DNA of 6,432 bases from CAZHLD01 sp964533185 (GCA_964533185.1 CAZHLD010000105.1:1-6432); one strand, 5' to 3'; counted from the first letter of the stretch, positions 1 to 4,890 are shown. The notes: generated by a model not told the origin, from the letters alone. Program-made: numbers and translations.

Positions 1-428
1 GCGGCGAGTTACCCGCTGCTCTGGTCGTTGACGCGGTCACCCGCCTGCTCCCCGGTGCCCTCGGCAACGAAGCCTCCGCCCTCCAGGAATCCTTCAGCGA
101 ACCCGGCTGTTCCGCTGTAGGGGCGCAGCACTTGTCCCGAGCGAAGTCGAGGGATGTTGCGCCCCTACCGGCGCGGCCGGATCCCGTCCTTCAACCATCG
201 CCACTAGGCACTGGCATTCTCGACTACCCGCACTACACCCGCCCGGCCGACTTTCGCGGCTGGGCTGTCCCCGACGTGCTGCTTGGCGGCAACCACGCCG
301 AAATCCGCCTCTGGCGCCGCAAGATGGCCCTGGCGAAAACTCTCCGCAACCGCCCCGACCTGCTCGCCTCCGCCTCTCTTTCCGACGACGACCTCCGCCT
401 CCTCGACGAGATTCAGGGCAAAGCCTAG
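1..428 (+). CDS. trmD: tRNA (guanine-37-N1)-methyltransferase TrmD, C-terminal part
   Basis: TrmD is a cytoplasmic SPOUT-family enzyme that methylates N1 of G37 in tRNAs with G36, using S-adenosylmethionine, and so prevents +1 frameshifting. The window opens inside the gene; the first full codon is at position 3 and 141 codons are visible before TAG at 426–428. Visible family signatures are GELPA and VDAVTRLLPGALGNEAS (trefoil-knot side, codons 2–25), then LDYPHYTRPADFRGW, VPDVLLGGNHAEI and WRRKMAL.KTL..RPDLL of the C-terminal tRNA-binding domain. The two parts are normally joined by a short linker (..SFxEGLLD..). Here 37 extra codons (102–212) sit between SFSE and GILDYPHYTRP, in frame, and include a palindromic repeat at 117–168. 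By ungapped count from the conserved Arg (codon 14), the usual catalytic Asp169 is Glu here (codon 29). The identity is firm; whether the inserted linker impairs function is unknown. Confidence 0.95.
   Translation, partial: GELPAALVVDAVTRLLPGALGNEASALQESFSEPGCSAVGAQHLSRAKSRDVAPLPARPDPVLQPSPLGTGILDYPHYTRPADFRGWAVPDVLLGGNHAEIRLWRRKMALAKTLRNRPDLLASASLSDDDLRLLDEIQGKA
117..168. repeat. Palindromic repeat element embedded in trmD
   Basis: The left arm at 117–130 (GTAGGGGCGCAGCA) pairs with the right arm at 155–168 (TGTTGCGCCCCTAC): 13 of 14 positions are Watson-Crick and one is G·U in RNA. The 24-nt middle holds a second short stem, TCCC (135–138) with GGGA (151–154). The element is read through in frame by trmD and shares its GTAGGGGCG start with the palindrome at 1515–1542, which suggests a dispersed repeat family in this genome. 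Confidence 0.75.
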
Positions 429-650
429 CCACAGAGGCGTACCGGACCGGAGCGGCAGATGGCCGGTTGTCTGCATCCCTGCCTGCCGGGACGCCCCGAC
501 GGAGACAAGATTCGCTTGCCGCCTGCCAGCGCCTGAAAAGCCCGTTGACCTGTCCCTTCGTACAGTCCTTGCATCTCACGAAACACCCAGAGCTTCAGCC
601 CATTTCGCGGCGCGCCTCTGCTGGTTACACTGATTTGCAGGAGCAGCAAG

Positions 651-860
651 ATGACCCAGCGATCCGCCGGCAAGCGCAAGAGCCACCCATCCTCCGTGAG
701 CCGCACGCAGCTCTCGGTGAAGCACGAGGCGTGTGGCGGTCGCGCCGACTTGACCATCTCCATTGGCCACGGAACAACCACCTACAACGTTCATTGCCAC
801 GAATGCGGCTATTCCGAGTCGTGGTCCGAGGGGCAAGCCCCCCGGCAGCTCCTGCACTAG
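651..860 (+). CDS. Small putative zinc-binding protein (HxxC–CxxC)
   Basis: This is a 69-residue protein I cannot assign to a named family. The start is supported by AGGAG at 639–643, seven bases before the ATG. The N-terminus (residues 1–24) is basic and rich in Lys, Arg, Ser and His. It is followed by His25-x2-Cys28, a 20-residue spacer with a beta-like stretch (DLTISIGHGTTTYNVHC), then Cys49-x2-Cys52-Gly, a pattern typical of a small zinc ribbon or treble-clef knuckle. The last residues are Ser/Gln rich. It lies 222 nt after trmD in the same direction with no terminator seen between them, so it could be read from the trmD transcript; I see no convincing promoter of its own. Nucleic-acid binding or a structural zinc site is inference. 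Coding is supported by the ribosome binding site and the ordered Cys/His pairs. Confidence 0.6.
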   Translation: MTQRSAGKRKSHPSSVSRTQLSVKHEACGGRADLTISIGHGTTTYNVHCHECGYSESWSEGQAPRQLLH

Positions 861-996
861 ACCCTTGCCCCTGTTTTCGTCTGGATTCATCAACCCAACG
901 CGCGAGAACCCGCAATCGCGCCTTGCGCTTGCAGAAACTCGTGGATCAAAGCATCCGGTAGATGGGCAAGAAGTTGATCGCGAAAATTCAGCAGGA

Positions 997-1030
997 GGGC
1001 CGGGGCCTTAGGTGACGAACGCCCCGGCCC
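997..1030 (-). terminator. GC-rich hairpin after the small minus-strand gene
   Basis: Ten-base arms GGGCCGGGGC (997–1006) and GCCCCGGCCC (1021–1030) flank a 14-nt loop. The hairpin lies 9 nt beyond the stop codon of the minus-strand gene at 1040–1273. No uridine run follows directly on the minus strand, only AATTTT about 12 nt further on. It could end transcription weakly, protect the 3' end, or stop transcripts arriving from trmD's side. Confidence 0.45.
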
Positions 1031-1039
1031 AGTTCAATC

Positions 1040-1273
1040 TCAACCGTCGGTTTTCTGTGGATAGTTCAGTTCGCCCACCTTGCGGATGCGCCACTGCTGC
1101 ACCAGCGGGTTTTGCCCCGTGGTTTCGAGACGAATGTTGGTGATCGAGTGCCCGGGTCGGCAGGTTACGGAGAACTTCTCCCCGGACGGAGAGGTTACCT
1201 CGAACTTTCCAACCTCGTCGTGCAAGGCCTCAGCCGGATCATACGCAATGAGGGTCTCATTGAGATTAATCAT
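1040..1273 (-). CDS. Small conserved-looking protein of unknown function
   Basis: The product has 77 residues and I do not recognise the family. It begins MINLNETLIAYDPAEALHDE, has a central segment KFEVTSPSGEKFSVTCRPGH that looks like a beta hairpin, and ends in SITNIRLETTGQNPLVQQW followed by RIRKVGELNYPQKTDG. There is no signal peptide or membrane segment, and a single Cys (residue 38). The start is strongly supported: AGGAGG at 1288–1283 lies nine bases before the ATG, and a near-consensus promoter (1342–1314) lies upstream. A GC-rich hairpin follows the stop. It is thus a self-contained monocistronic unit inserted opposite to trmD and rplS, which in most bacteria are adjacent. The length, mixed alpha/beta look and complete signals make it a real gene; the role is unknown. 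Confidence 0.75.
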   Translation of the reverse strand: MINLNETLIAYDPAEALHDEVGKFEVTSPSGEKFSVTCRPGHSITNIRLETTGQNPLVQQWRIRKVGELNYPQKTDG

Positions 1274-1282
1274 CTCGGAGAA

Positions 1283-1288
1283 CCTCCT
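1283..1288 (-). promoter_or_regulatory. Strong Shine-Dalgarno for the 77-aa protein
   Basis: The minus strand reads AAAAGGAGGTT, with the AGGAGG core nine bases before the ATG at 1273. This is the longest anti-16S match in the window and fixes the start. Confidence 0.8.
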
Positions 1289-1313
1289 TTTCTCGGTGAT
1301 GCACTACTTCGTG

Positions 1314-1342
1314 GCTATACGCCTGAAATCCGGGGTTGTCAA
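1314..1342 (-). promoter_or_regulatory. Sigma-70-type promoter of the 77-aa protein gene
   Basis: On the minus strand a perfect -35 box TTGACA (1342–1337), a 17-bp spacer and a -10 box TATAGC (1319–1314, 4 of 6) are seen. The predicted start near 1307 would give a leader of about 34 nt that includes the ribosome binding site. Confidence 0.7.
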
Positions 1343-1571
1343 GCGGTATCCAATAGGCTGGGGTAGTTTTCTGAACAACCCTATCTGTAGTATGAATCAC
1401 CCCTCCTCGGACCCTCCCGATGCAACGCTTCCCTCGGCACCAACCGGAATTGCATGGCCCGCCCTTGAACCAGAATCCATTCGCAGCCTGGAAGGTTTCC
1501 GTTCGCTGGTGTGTAGGGGCGTCCGCCGCGGCGGACGCCCCTTCGCCTGCCTCACCATCGCACCTCACTGG
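1343..1571. other. Intergenic stretch before the rplS promoter
   Basis: No supported gene lies here on either strand. Open frames crossing it have no ribosome binding site and no recognisable protein pattern. The only structure I see is the perfect palindrome at 1515–1542. Confidence 0.6.
1515..1542. repeat. Perfect 28-bp palindrome
   Basis: AGGGGCGTCCGCCG (1515–1528) is followed without a loop by its exact reverse complement (1529–1542). It is preceded by GTGT, so its left end reads GTAGGGGCG exactly as in the trmD repeat at 117–168. It lies 29 bp upstream of the rplS -35 box. No T-tract follows, so it is not a standard intrinsic terminator; a dispersed palindromic repeat is the better reading. 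Confidence 0.8.
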
Positions 1572-1600
1572 TGGAAAAATCCCCGCCTTTTCGCTATACT
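1572..1600 (+). promoter_or_regulatory. Predicted rplS promoter
   Basis: The sequence shows TGGAAA (1572–1577, 4 of 6), a 17-bp spacer and TATACT (1595–1600, 5 of 6). The expected start near 1607 leaves a leader of about 52 nt. An own promoter makes sense because rplS has been separated from trmD. Confidence 0.6.
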
Positions 1601-1658
1601 TGGCGATTGTCCTCAACGTGCTGGCCCCACCTGAGCGGGTCTGCCGGGATTTCGAGCC

Positions 1659-2048
1659 ATGAACCGAGCCATCGACAAACTGCAAGAGGCGCAACTGCGG
1701 AAAGACCTTCCCGCCTTCCGCCCGGGCGACACCGTGCGCGTGCACGTCCGCCTGAAGGAAGGCGAGAGCGATAAGGAACGCATCCAGCCCTTTGAAGGCG
1801 TGGTGATCTGCCGCCGCGGCCGCCTGGCCGGCGCCACCTTCACTGTGCGCCGCGTCAGCTTCGGGATCGGCGTCGAGCGCATCTTCCCGGTCAACTCCCC
1901 GATGATCAGCACCATCGAAGTCGTCAGCCAGGGCAAAGTCCGCCGCGCCAAGCTCTATTACCTGCGCGGACTCAAGGGCAAGGCCGCCCGCATCAAGCGC
2001 GCCGACCGCGTGGAAGTTCCCGCGACTGCCGCCCCCGCCTCCGAATAA
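1659..2048 (+). CDS. rplS: 50S ribosomal protein L19
   Basis: L19 is a large-subunit protein at the 30S–50S interface. The 129-residue product shows the family pattern throughout: FRPGDTVRVHVRLKEG (residues 21–36), IQPFEGVVICRRG, TFTVRRVSFGIGVERIFPVNSP, and the C-terminal signature KVRRAKLYYLRGLKGKAARIK. Length is slightly over the usual 115–120 because of a C-terminal tail rich in Ala and Pro. The ATG at 1659 gives the normal N-terminus (MNRAIDKLQEAQLRKDLPAF). The Shine-Dalgarno is weak (only GGGA about ten bases upstream), although L19 should be highly expressed. In many bacteria rplS directly follows trmD; here 1.2 kb with two small genes intervenes, and rplS has its own promoter and terminator, making it a single-gene transcription unit. 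Confidence 0.98.
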   Translation: MNRAIDKLQEAQLRKDLPAFRPGDTVRVHVRLKEGESDKERIQPFEGVVICRRGRLAGATFTVRRVSFGIGVERIFPVNSPMISTIEVVSQGKVRRAKLYYLRGLKGKAARIKRADRVEVPATAAPASE

Positions 2049-2093
2049 CGCAGCCTTCAGTTCTCAGTTTTCAATCTCAGAACTAGTCCGAGG

Positions 2094-2123
2094 GCCCCCA
2101 GAGACGGGGGCATTTACTTTTTT
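2094..2123 (+). terminator. Intrinsic terminator of rplS
   Basis: GCCCCC (2094–2099) and GGGGGC (2106–2111) form a perfect six-pair stem with a six-base loop, followed by ATTTACTTTTTT to 2123. It lies 46 nt after the rplS stop. A weaker 6-bp inverted repeat (AGTTCT 2059–2064, AGAACT 2079–2084) precedes it and probably adds little. Confidence 0.85.
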
Positions 2124-2227
2124 CGAGTCTTGCTGCGTTTGAATTCCCCGTGTTGCGGCTCCGATGCGGCATAGGGTCGAACGAAATAATCGAGCACGAT
2201 GACTGCACAGATTCCGGAAAAACGTTC

Positions 2228-2569
2228 TTATTGGTGAGCTTCTAGGACACGCAGCGCGTCGCGGGCTGCGCGCGCCACCTCGGGATCAATATCGCGGGCA
2301 AACTGGCGCAATTCGGGTTCGAATTTCCGATCCCCGATATCGGCCAAGACGGAGAGAACCAAGGGAAGGTTTTGGCGGCGGTGCAGAGCTTCTTCGAGCA
2401 GGGGTTCGGACTGGCGGCCAGCTCGCACTAGGAACATGCCGGCAATGGTGCGCAGGTCCTCATCGGGGGACCCGAGTTCACGGACCAAGGCGCGACCCGG
2501 CGCTTTCCAGCCCATGGCACGCCAGGCGGCATACCAGAAAAATAGGTTTGCTGCGCCTAACAACCTCAT
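2228..2569 (-). CDS. Small HEAT-repeat protein
   Basis: The 113-residue product starts with a hydrophobic, aromatic stretch (residues 3–21, LLGAANLFFWYAAWRAMGW) that may be a single membrane-associating helix. Two HEAT-like helical hairpins follow: about residues 25–62 (ALVRELGSPDEDLRTIAGMF…PLLEEAL) and 67–110 (PLVLSVLADIGDRKFEPELR then DPEVARAARDALRVLE), with the ELGSPDEDLR and D.DPEVARAA turns typical of PBS-lyase/HEAT repeats. HEAT repeats are protein-binding scaffolds; no catalytic motif is seen. It starts 25 nt beyond the stop of the HEAT–hydrolase gene on the same strand, so the two are probably cotranscribed, and the shared repeat type suggests the proteins may interact. The ATG at 2569 has AGG four bases upstream. 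A TTG directly before it (2572) is an alternative start but has no room for a ribosome binding site. Confidence 0.8.
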   Translation of the reverse strand: MRLLGAANLFFWYAAWRAMGWKAPGRALVRELGSPDEDLRTIAGMFLVRAGRQSEPLLEEALHRRQNLPLVLSVLADIGDRKFEPELRQFARDIDPEVARAARDALRVLEAHQ

Positions 2570-2594
2570 CAAACCTATTCTAGCACGCCTCTGA

Positions 2595-3758
2595 TCAGAT
2601 CATCGAAGAGACGTTGTGCTGAATCCATACCTGCTGCTCATGCGTTGCGGAGTGGTTAAACCAGATCGGGAGGATTACTTCGCGGATTCGCGCGTGGCGA
2701 AACCGCTGGTGGCCACGGTCGGCCAGAATGACCAAGTCAAAGTGCACGCGAACGGACACAGCATTCTTGATCCGGGGAAAATCCGGCTCGTATTTAGGGA
2801 AATGAACGGGACAGCTCAGCAAGATGAGTTTTCCAATTTGCAGGCCCGCGTGCGTGGCCAGCATAGAGATATTTCCCCCGTGGCTATGCGTGATCAGGTT
2901 CAGCCCCTGTTCATTGTGCTGTGTGACCCAGGCAAGCAGGTCCTGGGCACCCTGCCCGCGTGCCGGATCGCTGTAGCCTCCCGTCCAATCGAAACGATCC
3001 GGGAGGCTGTACAGGTCGGGAACAACGGAGGTGCGGATGTAGGTGTGAAAATCCCCTCCGGGTCTCCACCACTCGGCGGAGCGCCCCCATGTGCCATGCA
3101 CCAACAGGGTGGTGTCTGCCCCGGCGGCACTCCCGTGTGCTCCAACCTTTCTCTCGGTGAGCCGGCGAAGGACCTCATTTTGCGGGTCCACCCGCGCCAG
3201 CACAGTCGCTGCGAGGTCCCGAACCAATTCGTCCGAACTTTCTGCGCCCTGTGCCAAGATTCTCAGAAGACGGGGCCGTTCGGTACTCTGTACCAGATAG
3301 GAAGCGGCGGCCGCGACGCGTACCAATGGAGAAGGACTGCGCAGAGATGCCTCGAAGAGTTCTGCTGCGGCGCGCGGGTTGGGATCCTTGTACAAGCGCC
3401 GGGCAAGATCGGAGAGGACTTCTGACAATTTTTCCTGCTGATCTTCAGGAGAAGCTTCTTTCCCCATGACTTTTCCATAGCGCTCGAGCAGCTTGCGCTG
3501 CAGATTCTGGATGTCAAATTGTCCGCCGCGTCCGGTGAGACTGGGCAGTTGCAGCCGCTCCACATCGTCGCGGGGAAGCAGGTCCTCCTCGGGAGCGATT
3601 CCCCCTTTTGCCAGGTCTACTGGCGCTGGCTCTAGGGCACCACTGAGCTGCAGGCCCAAGCCGAGCAGGACGGCGGCCTGAGAGAACCAGGCGACGTCCC
3701 CAGTGAGTTCGAAAGCCTTTGGGCCGGGAAGGGGTTCGGTGATCTCAGGGTAGGGCAT
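2595..3758 (-). CDS. HEAT-repeat / alpha-beta hydrolase fusion protein
   Basis: This is a 387-residue two-part protein. Residues 1–60 include a moderately hydrophobic stretch (about 23–41) without a classical signal peptide. Residues about 105–205 form HEAT-like helices (LARRLYKDPNPRAAAELFEA, SPLVRVAAAASYL, ELVRDLAATVLARVDPQNEV). Residues 215–387 are an alpha/beta hydrolase: LLVHGTWG (His221-Gly222, oxyanion-hole region), the nucleophile elbow LITHSHGGN with Ser292, then VHFDLVILADRGH giving candidate acids Asp341 or Asp347, and FNHSATHEQQVW giving candidate catalytic His369 or His373. The elbow THSHG departs from GxSxG at its first Gly, as in some lipase-like families. An esterase or lipase-like activity is likely, but the substrate cannot be told. 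The start is supported by GGAGG at 3770–3766, seven bases before the ATG. It heads a two-gene minus-strand cassette placed between rplS and rnhB. Confidence 0.88.
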   Translation of the reverse strand: MPYPEITEPLPGPKAFELTGDVAWFSQAAVLLGLGLQLSGALEPAPVDLAKGGIAPEEDLLPRDDVERLQLPSLTGRGGQFDIQNLQRKLLERYGKVMGKEASPEDQQEKLSEVLSDLARRLYKDPNPRAAAELFEASLRSPSPLVRVAAAASYLVQSTERPRLLRILAQGAESSDELVRDLAATVLARVDPQNEVLRRLTERKVGAHGSAAGADTTLLVHGTWGRSAEWWRPGGDFHTYIRTSVVPDLYSLPDRFDWTGGYSDPARGQGAQDLLAWVTQHNEQGLNLITHSHGGNISMLATHAGLQIGKLILLSCPVHFPKYEPDFPRIKNAVSVRVHFDLVILADRGHQRFRHARIREVILPIWFNHSATHEQQVWIQHNVSSMI

Positions 3759-3765
3759 GAGTGTG

Positions 3766-3770
3766 CCTCC
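3766..3770 (-). promoter_or_regulatory. Shine-Dalgarno of the hydrolase gene
   Basis: GGAGG on the minus strand lies seven bases before the ATG at 3758 and decides the start. Confidence 0.7.
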
Positions 3771-3788
3771 GGGTAGGGGTCGAGGCAG

Positions 3789-3832
3789 ACTTTATATCAC
3801 TAAGTTATTTTATTGTAGAGATACTTTATATC
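3789..3832. repeat. AT-rich direct repeat at the hydrolase promoter
   Basis: ACTTTATATC occurs exactly twice, at 3789–3798 and 3823–3832, 34 bp apart (about three helical turns), in a strikingly AT-rich patch of an otherwise GC-rich window. The second copy sits in a 13-bp GATA-CTTTA-TATC dyad (3820–3832). The arrangement would suit paired regulator sites, though the first copy also overlaps the proposed -10 box. Confidence 0.5.
3791..3819 (-). promoter_or_regulatory. Predicted promoter of the HEAT–hydrolase cassette
   Basis: On the minus strand TCTACA (4 of 6) is followed by a 17-bp AT-rich spacer and TATAAA (5 of 6), which falls inside the downstream ACTTTATATC repeat. Transcription would start near 3785 and give a leader of about 27 nt containing GGAGG. 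Confidence 0.5.
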
Positions 3833-3876
3833 GCGAGCGGCTGAAGCCCTAGGGTTGTAGGCCAACGCTCGCTCCC

Positions 3877-3905
3877 GGCCTCGGGGGACAGAGGCCTTTG
3901 CTTTT
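3877..3905 (+). terminator. Terminator-like hairpin upstream of rnhB
   Basis: GGCCTC (3877–3882) and GAGGCC (3891–3896) form a perfect six-pair stem with an eight-base loop, followed by TTTGCTTTT. This is terminator-shaped on the plus strand, yet no plus-strand gene ends before it. It could shield rnhB from readthrough, end an unannotated short RNA, or be fortuitous. Confidence 0.5.
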
Positions 3906-3953
3906 GGGGCGCAGGGGAAGGCGATCAGCTCTTCCAAGCGGCTTCGGGGCGTG

Positions 3954-3962
3954 TGATAGAAT
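3954..3962 (+). promoter_or_regulatory. Extended -10 promoter of rnhB
   Basis: TGATAGAAT fits an extended -10 (TGn plus TAGAAT, 5 of 6 in the hexamer). No good -35 is seen at 16–18 bp. The box ends only nine bases before the rnhB ATG, so the predicted transcript has at most a few leader bases. Confidence 0.5.
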
Positions 3963-3971
3963 GCGCGGCTG

Positions 3972-4628
3972 ATGGGGCGACTCTGCTCGACCCGCTACGA
4001 ACGCGAAGCGCGGCAGCGCGGCTGGACGCGTATCGCCGGCCTCGATGAAGCCGGACGCGGCTCGCTGTTTGGCCCCGTCGTCGCCGCGGCCGTCATTCTC
4101 AACCCGCGCCGCCGCATTGTCGGCCTCGATGATTCGAAGAAACTTTCGCCTGAGCGTCGCGCCATCCTCGCCGAGCGCATCCGCGAACACGCCCTCGCCT
4201 GGGCCGTGGCCGAAGTCCCCGCCGACCGCATCGACGCGTGGAACATCTACCAGGCTTCGCGCCAGGCTATGACCGCCGCGCTCGAGCAGCTTCGCGTCAC
4301 GCCCGATTACTTGCTGCTCGACGCCATGCGGCTCGACGTCCTGATCGAGCAGAAGCCGCTCATCAAGGGCGACACGCGGTCGGTTTCCATCGCTGCTGCA
4401 TCCATTCTTGCCAAGACCTCGCGCGACCGCCGCCTCGAAGAGCTCGACGCTCTCTACCCTCACTACGGCCTCGCCCGCAACAAAGGCTACGGCACGCCCG
4501 ACCACCTTGAAGCGCTTCGCATCTTCGGCCCCTCGCCGCTGCACCGGTTTTCGTTCGCGCCCGTCCGTGAGTCCGCCTGCTGGTCCTCCGGCGCCACCCA
4601 GGAGCCTTTGCCGCTCGTGACCTCCTGA
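3972..4628 (+). CDS. rnhB: Ribonuclease HII
   Basis: RNase HII cuts 5' of ribonucleotides embedded in DNA duplexes, starting ribonucleotide excision repair, and also degrades RNA in RNA–DNA hybrids. The 218-residue product keeps the acidic active site: Asp25-Glu26 in GLDEAGRG, Asp117 in LLLDA and Asp134 in IKGD. It also has the junction-recognising GRG (28–30) and the Tyr of NKGYGTPDH (Tyr173). SIAAASILAKTSRDR and FGPSPLHRFSF are further family marks. The C-terminal tail after residue 197 (SACWSSGATQEPLPLV) is unconserved in look. The start at 3972 gives the expected lead-in LCSTRYEREARQRGWTRIAG. No Shine-Dalgarno precedes it, and an extended -10 lies nine bases upstream, pointing to a leaderless or nearly leaderless mRNA. 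It belongs to the trmD–rplS–rnhB neighbourhood but is separated here by the minus-strand hydrolase cassette. Confidence 0.97.
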   Translation: MGRLCSTRYEREARQRGWTRIAGLDEAGRGSLFGPVVAAAVILNPRRRIVGLDDSKKLSPERRAILAERIREHALAWAVAEVPADRIDAWNIYQASRQAMTAALEQLRVTPDYLLLDAMRLDVLIEQKPLIKGDTRSVSIAAASILAKTSRDRRLEELDALYPHYGLARNKGYGTPDHLEALRIFGPSPLHRFSFAPVRESACWSSGATQEPLPLVTS

Positions 4629-4657
4629 CGTCGCGGCATCGTTCTCCAATCTGCCGA

Positions 4658-4686
4658 TTGACCCTGCCTTTGCATCACCCTAAAAT
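4658..4686 (+). promoter_or_regulatory. Strong promoter giving a leaderless mRNA
   Basis: TTGACC (4658–4663, 5 of 6), an exact 17-bp spacer and TAAAAT (4681–4686, 5 of 6) are seen. The ATG of the next gene begins seven bases after the -10 ends, at the position where transcription should start, so the mRNA would begin with or within a base or two of AUG. Confidence 0.7.
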
Positions 4687-4692
4687 GAAGCT

Positions 4693-4890
4693 ATGAGCGA
4701 TCTCCTCCAGAAAGCTTTTGCCGAGGCGGCCAAGCTACCGAAGGAAGAGCAGGACGCCCTGGCCGCGCTTTTGCTCGATGAGCTGGCCTCCGAGCAGCGC
4801 TGGTCGAAGGCCCTCGCCTCGTCGCAGGACAAGCTTTCTGCACTCGCCGATGAAGCTCTGGCGGAACATCGCTTCCTTAAAGACACCTAA
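4693..4890 (+). CDS. Small antitoxin-like (addiction-module type) protein
   Basis: The 65-residue product is almost wholly helical and acidic. Residues 1–32 (MSDLLQKAFAEAAKLPKEEQ then DALAALLLDELA) form a helix–turn–helix-like pair, and SEQRWSKALASSQDKL then SALADEALAEH forms a second amphipathic segment. From memory this pattern (LLxKAFxEAxKLPxEEQDALAxxLLxELASExRW) matches a family of small proteins often placed next to RelE/ParE- or BrnT-type toxins; that is established knowledge recalled, not searched. No toxin gene follows: a minus-strand SIMPL gene ends 25 nt downstream, and rnhB lies upstream. The C-terminus (HRFLKDT) looks several residues shorter than I expect for the family, so loss of the distal part together with a toxin is possible. 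There is no Shine-Dalgarno; the start sits at the predicted transcription start. Confidence 0.75.
   Translation: MSDLLQKAFAEAAKLPKEEQDALAALLLDELASEQRWSKALASSQDKLSALADEALAEHRFLKDT

Noticed and set aside
545..573. Possible promoter starting at TTGACC before the 69-aa gene
   Set aside because: No acceptable -10 occurs at 16–18 bp spacing.
94..579. A minus-strand frame opposite trmD
   Set aside because: Arg/Gly-rich antisense of a conserved gene with no initiation signal.
997..1030. Reading the GC hairpin as the terminator of the plus-strand small protein
   Set aside because: It lies 137 nt after that stop and has no T-run on the plus strand; the minus-strand gene is only 9 nt away.
1266..1745. 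A minus-strand frame crossing the rplS promoter and the start of rplS
   Set aside because: It overlaps the rplS start and both promoters and its sequence shows no recognisable domain.
2056..2084. Imperfect short tandem repeat (TTCAGTTCTCAG / TTCAATCTCAG) and 6-bp inverted repeat after rplS
   Set aside because: Too short and imperfect to call a repeat element; the real terminator follows at 2094.
2616..3425. A long plus-strand open frame opposite the hydrolase gene
   Set aside because: The minus-strand frame has the catalytic motifs and the Shine-Dalgarno; the plus frame has neither.
3849..4649. A long open frame on the minus strand opposite rnhB
   Set aside because: It is the complement of a fully conserved RNase HII gene in high-GC DNA, and its residues look like low-complexity translation with no family pattern or ribosome binding site.
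4685..4696. Three-codon ATG AAG CTA TGA overlapping the antitoxin-like start
   Set aside because: It lies across the -10 box, upstream of the expected transcription start, so it would not be in the mRNA.
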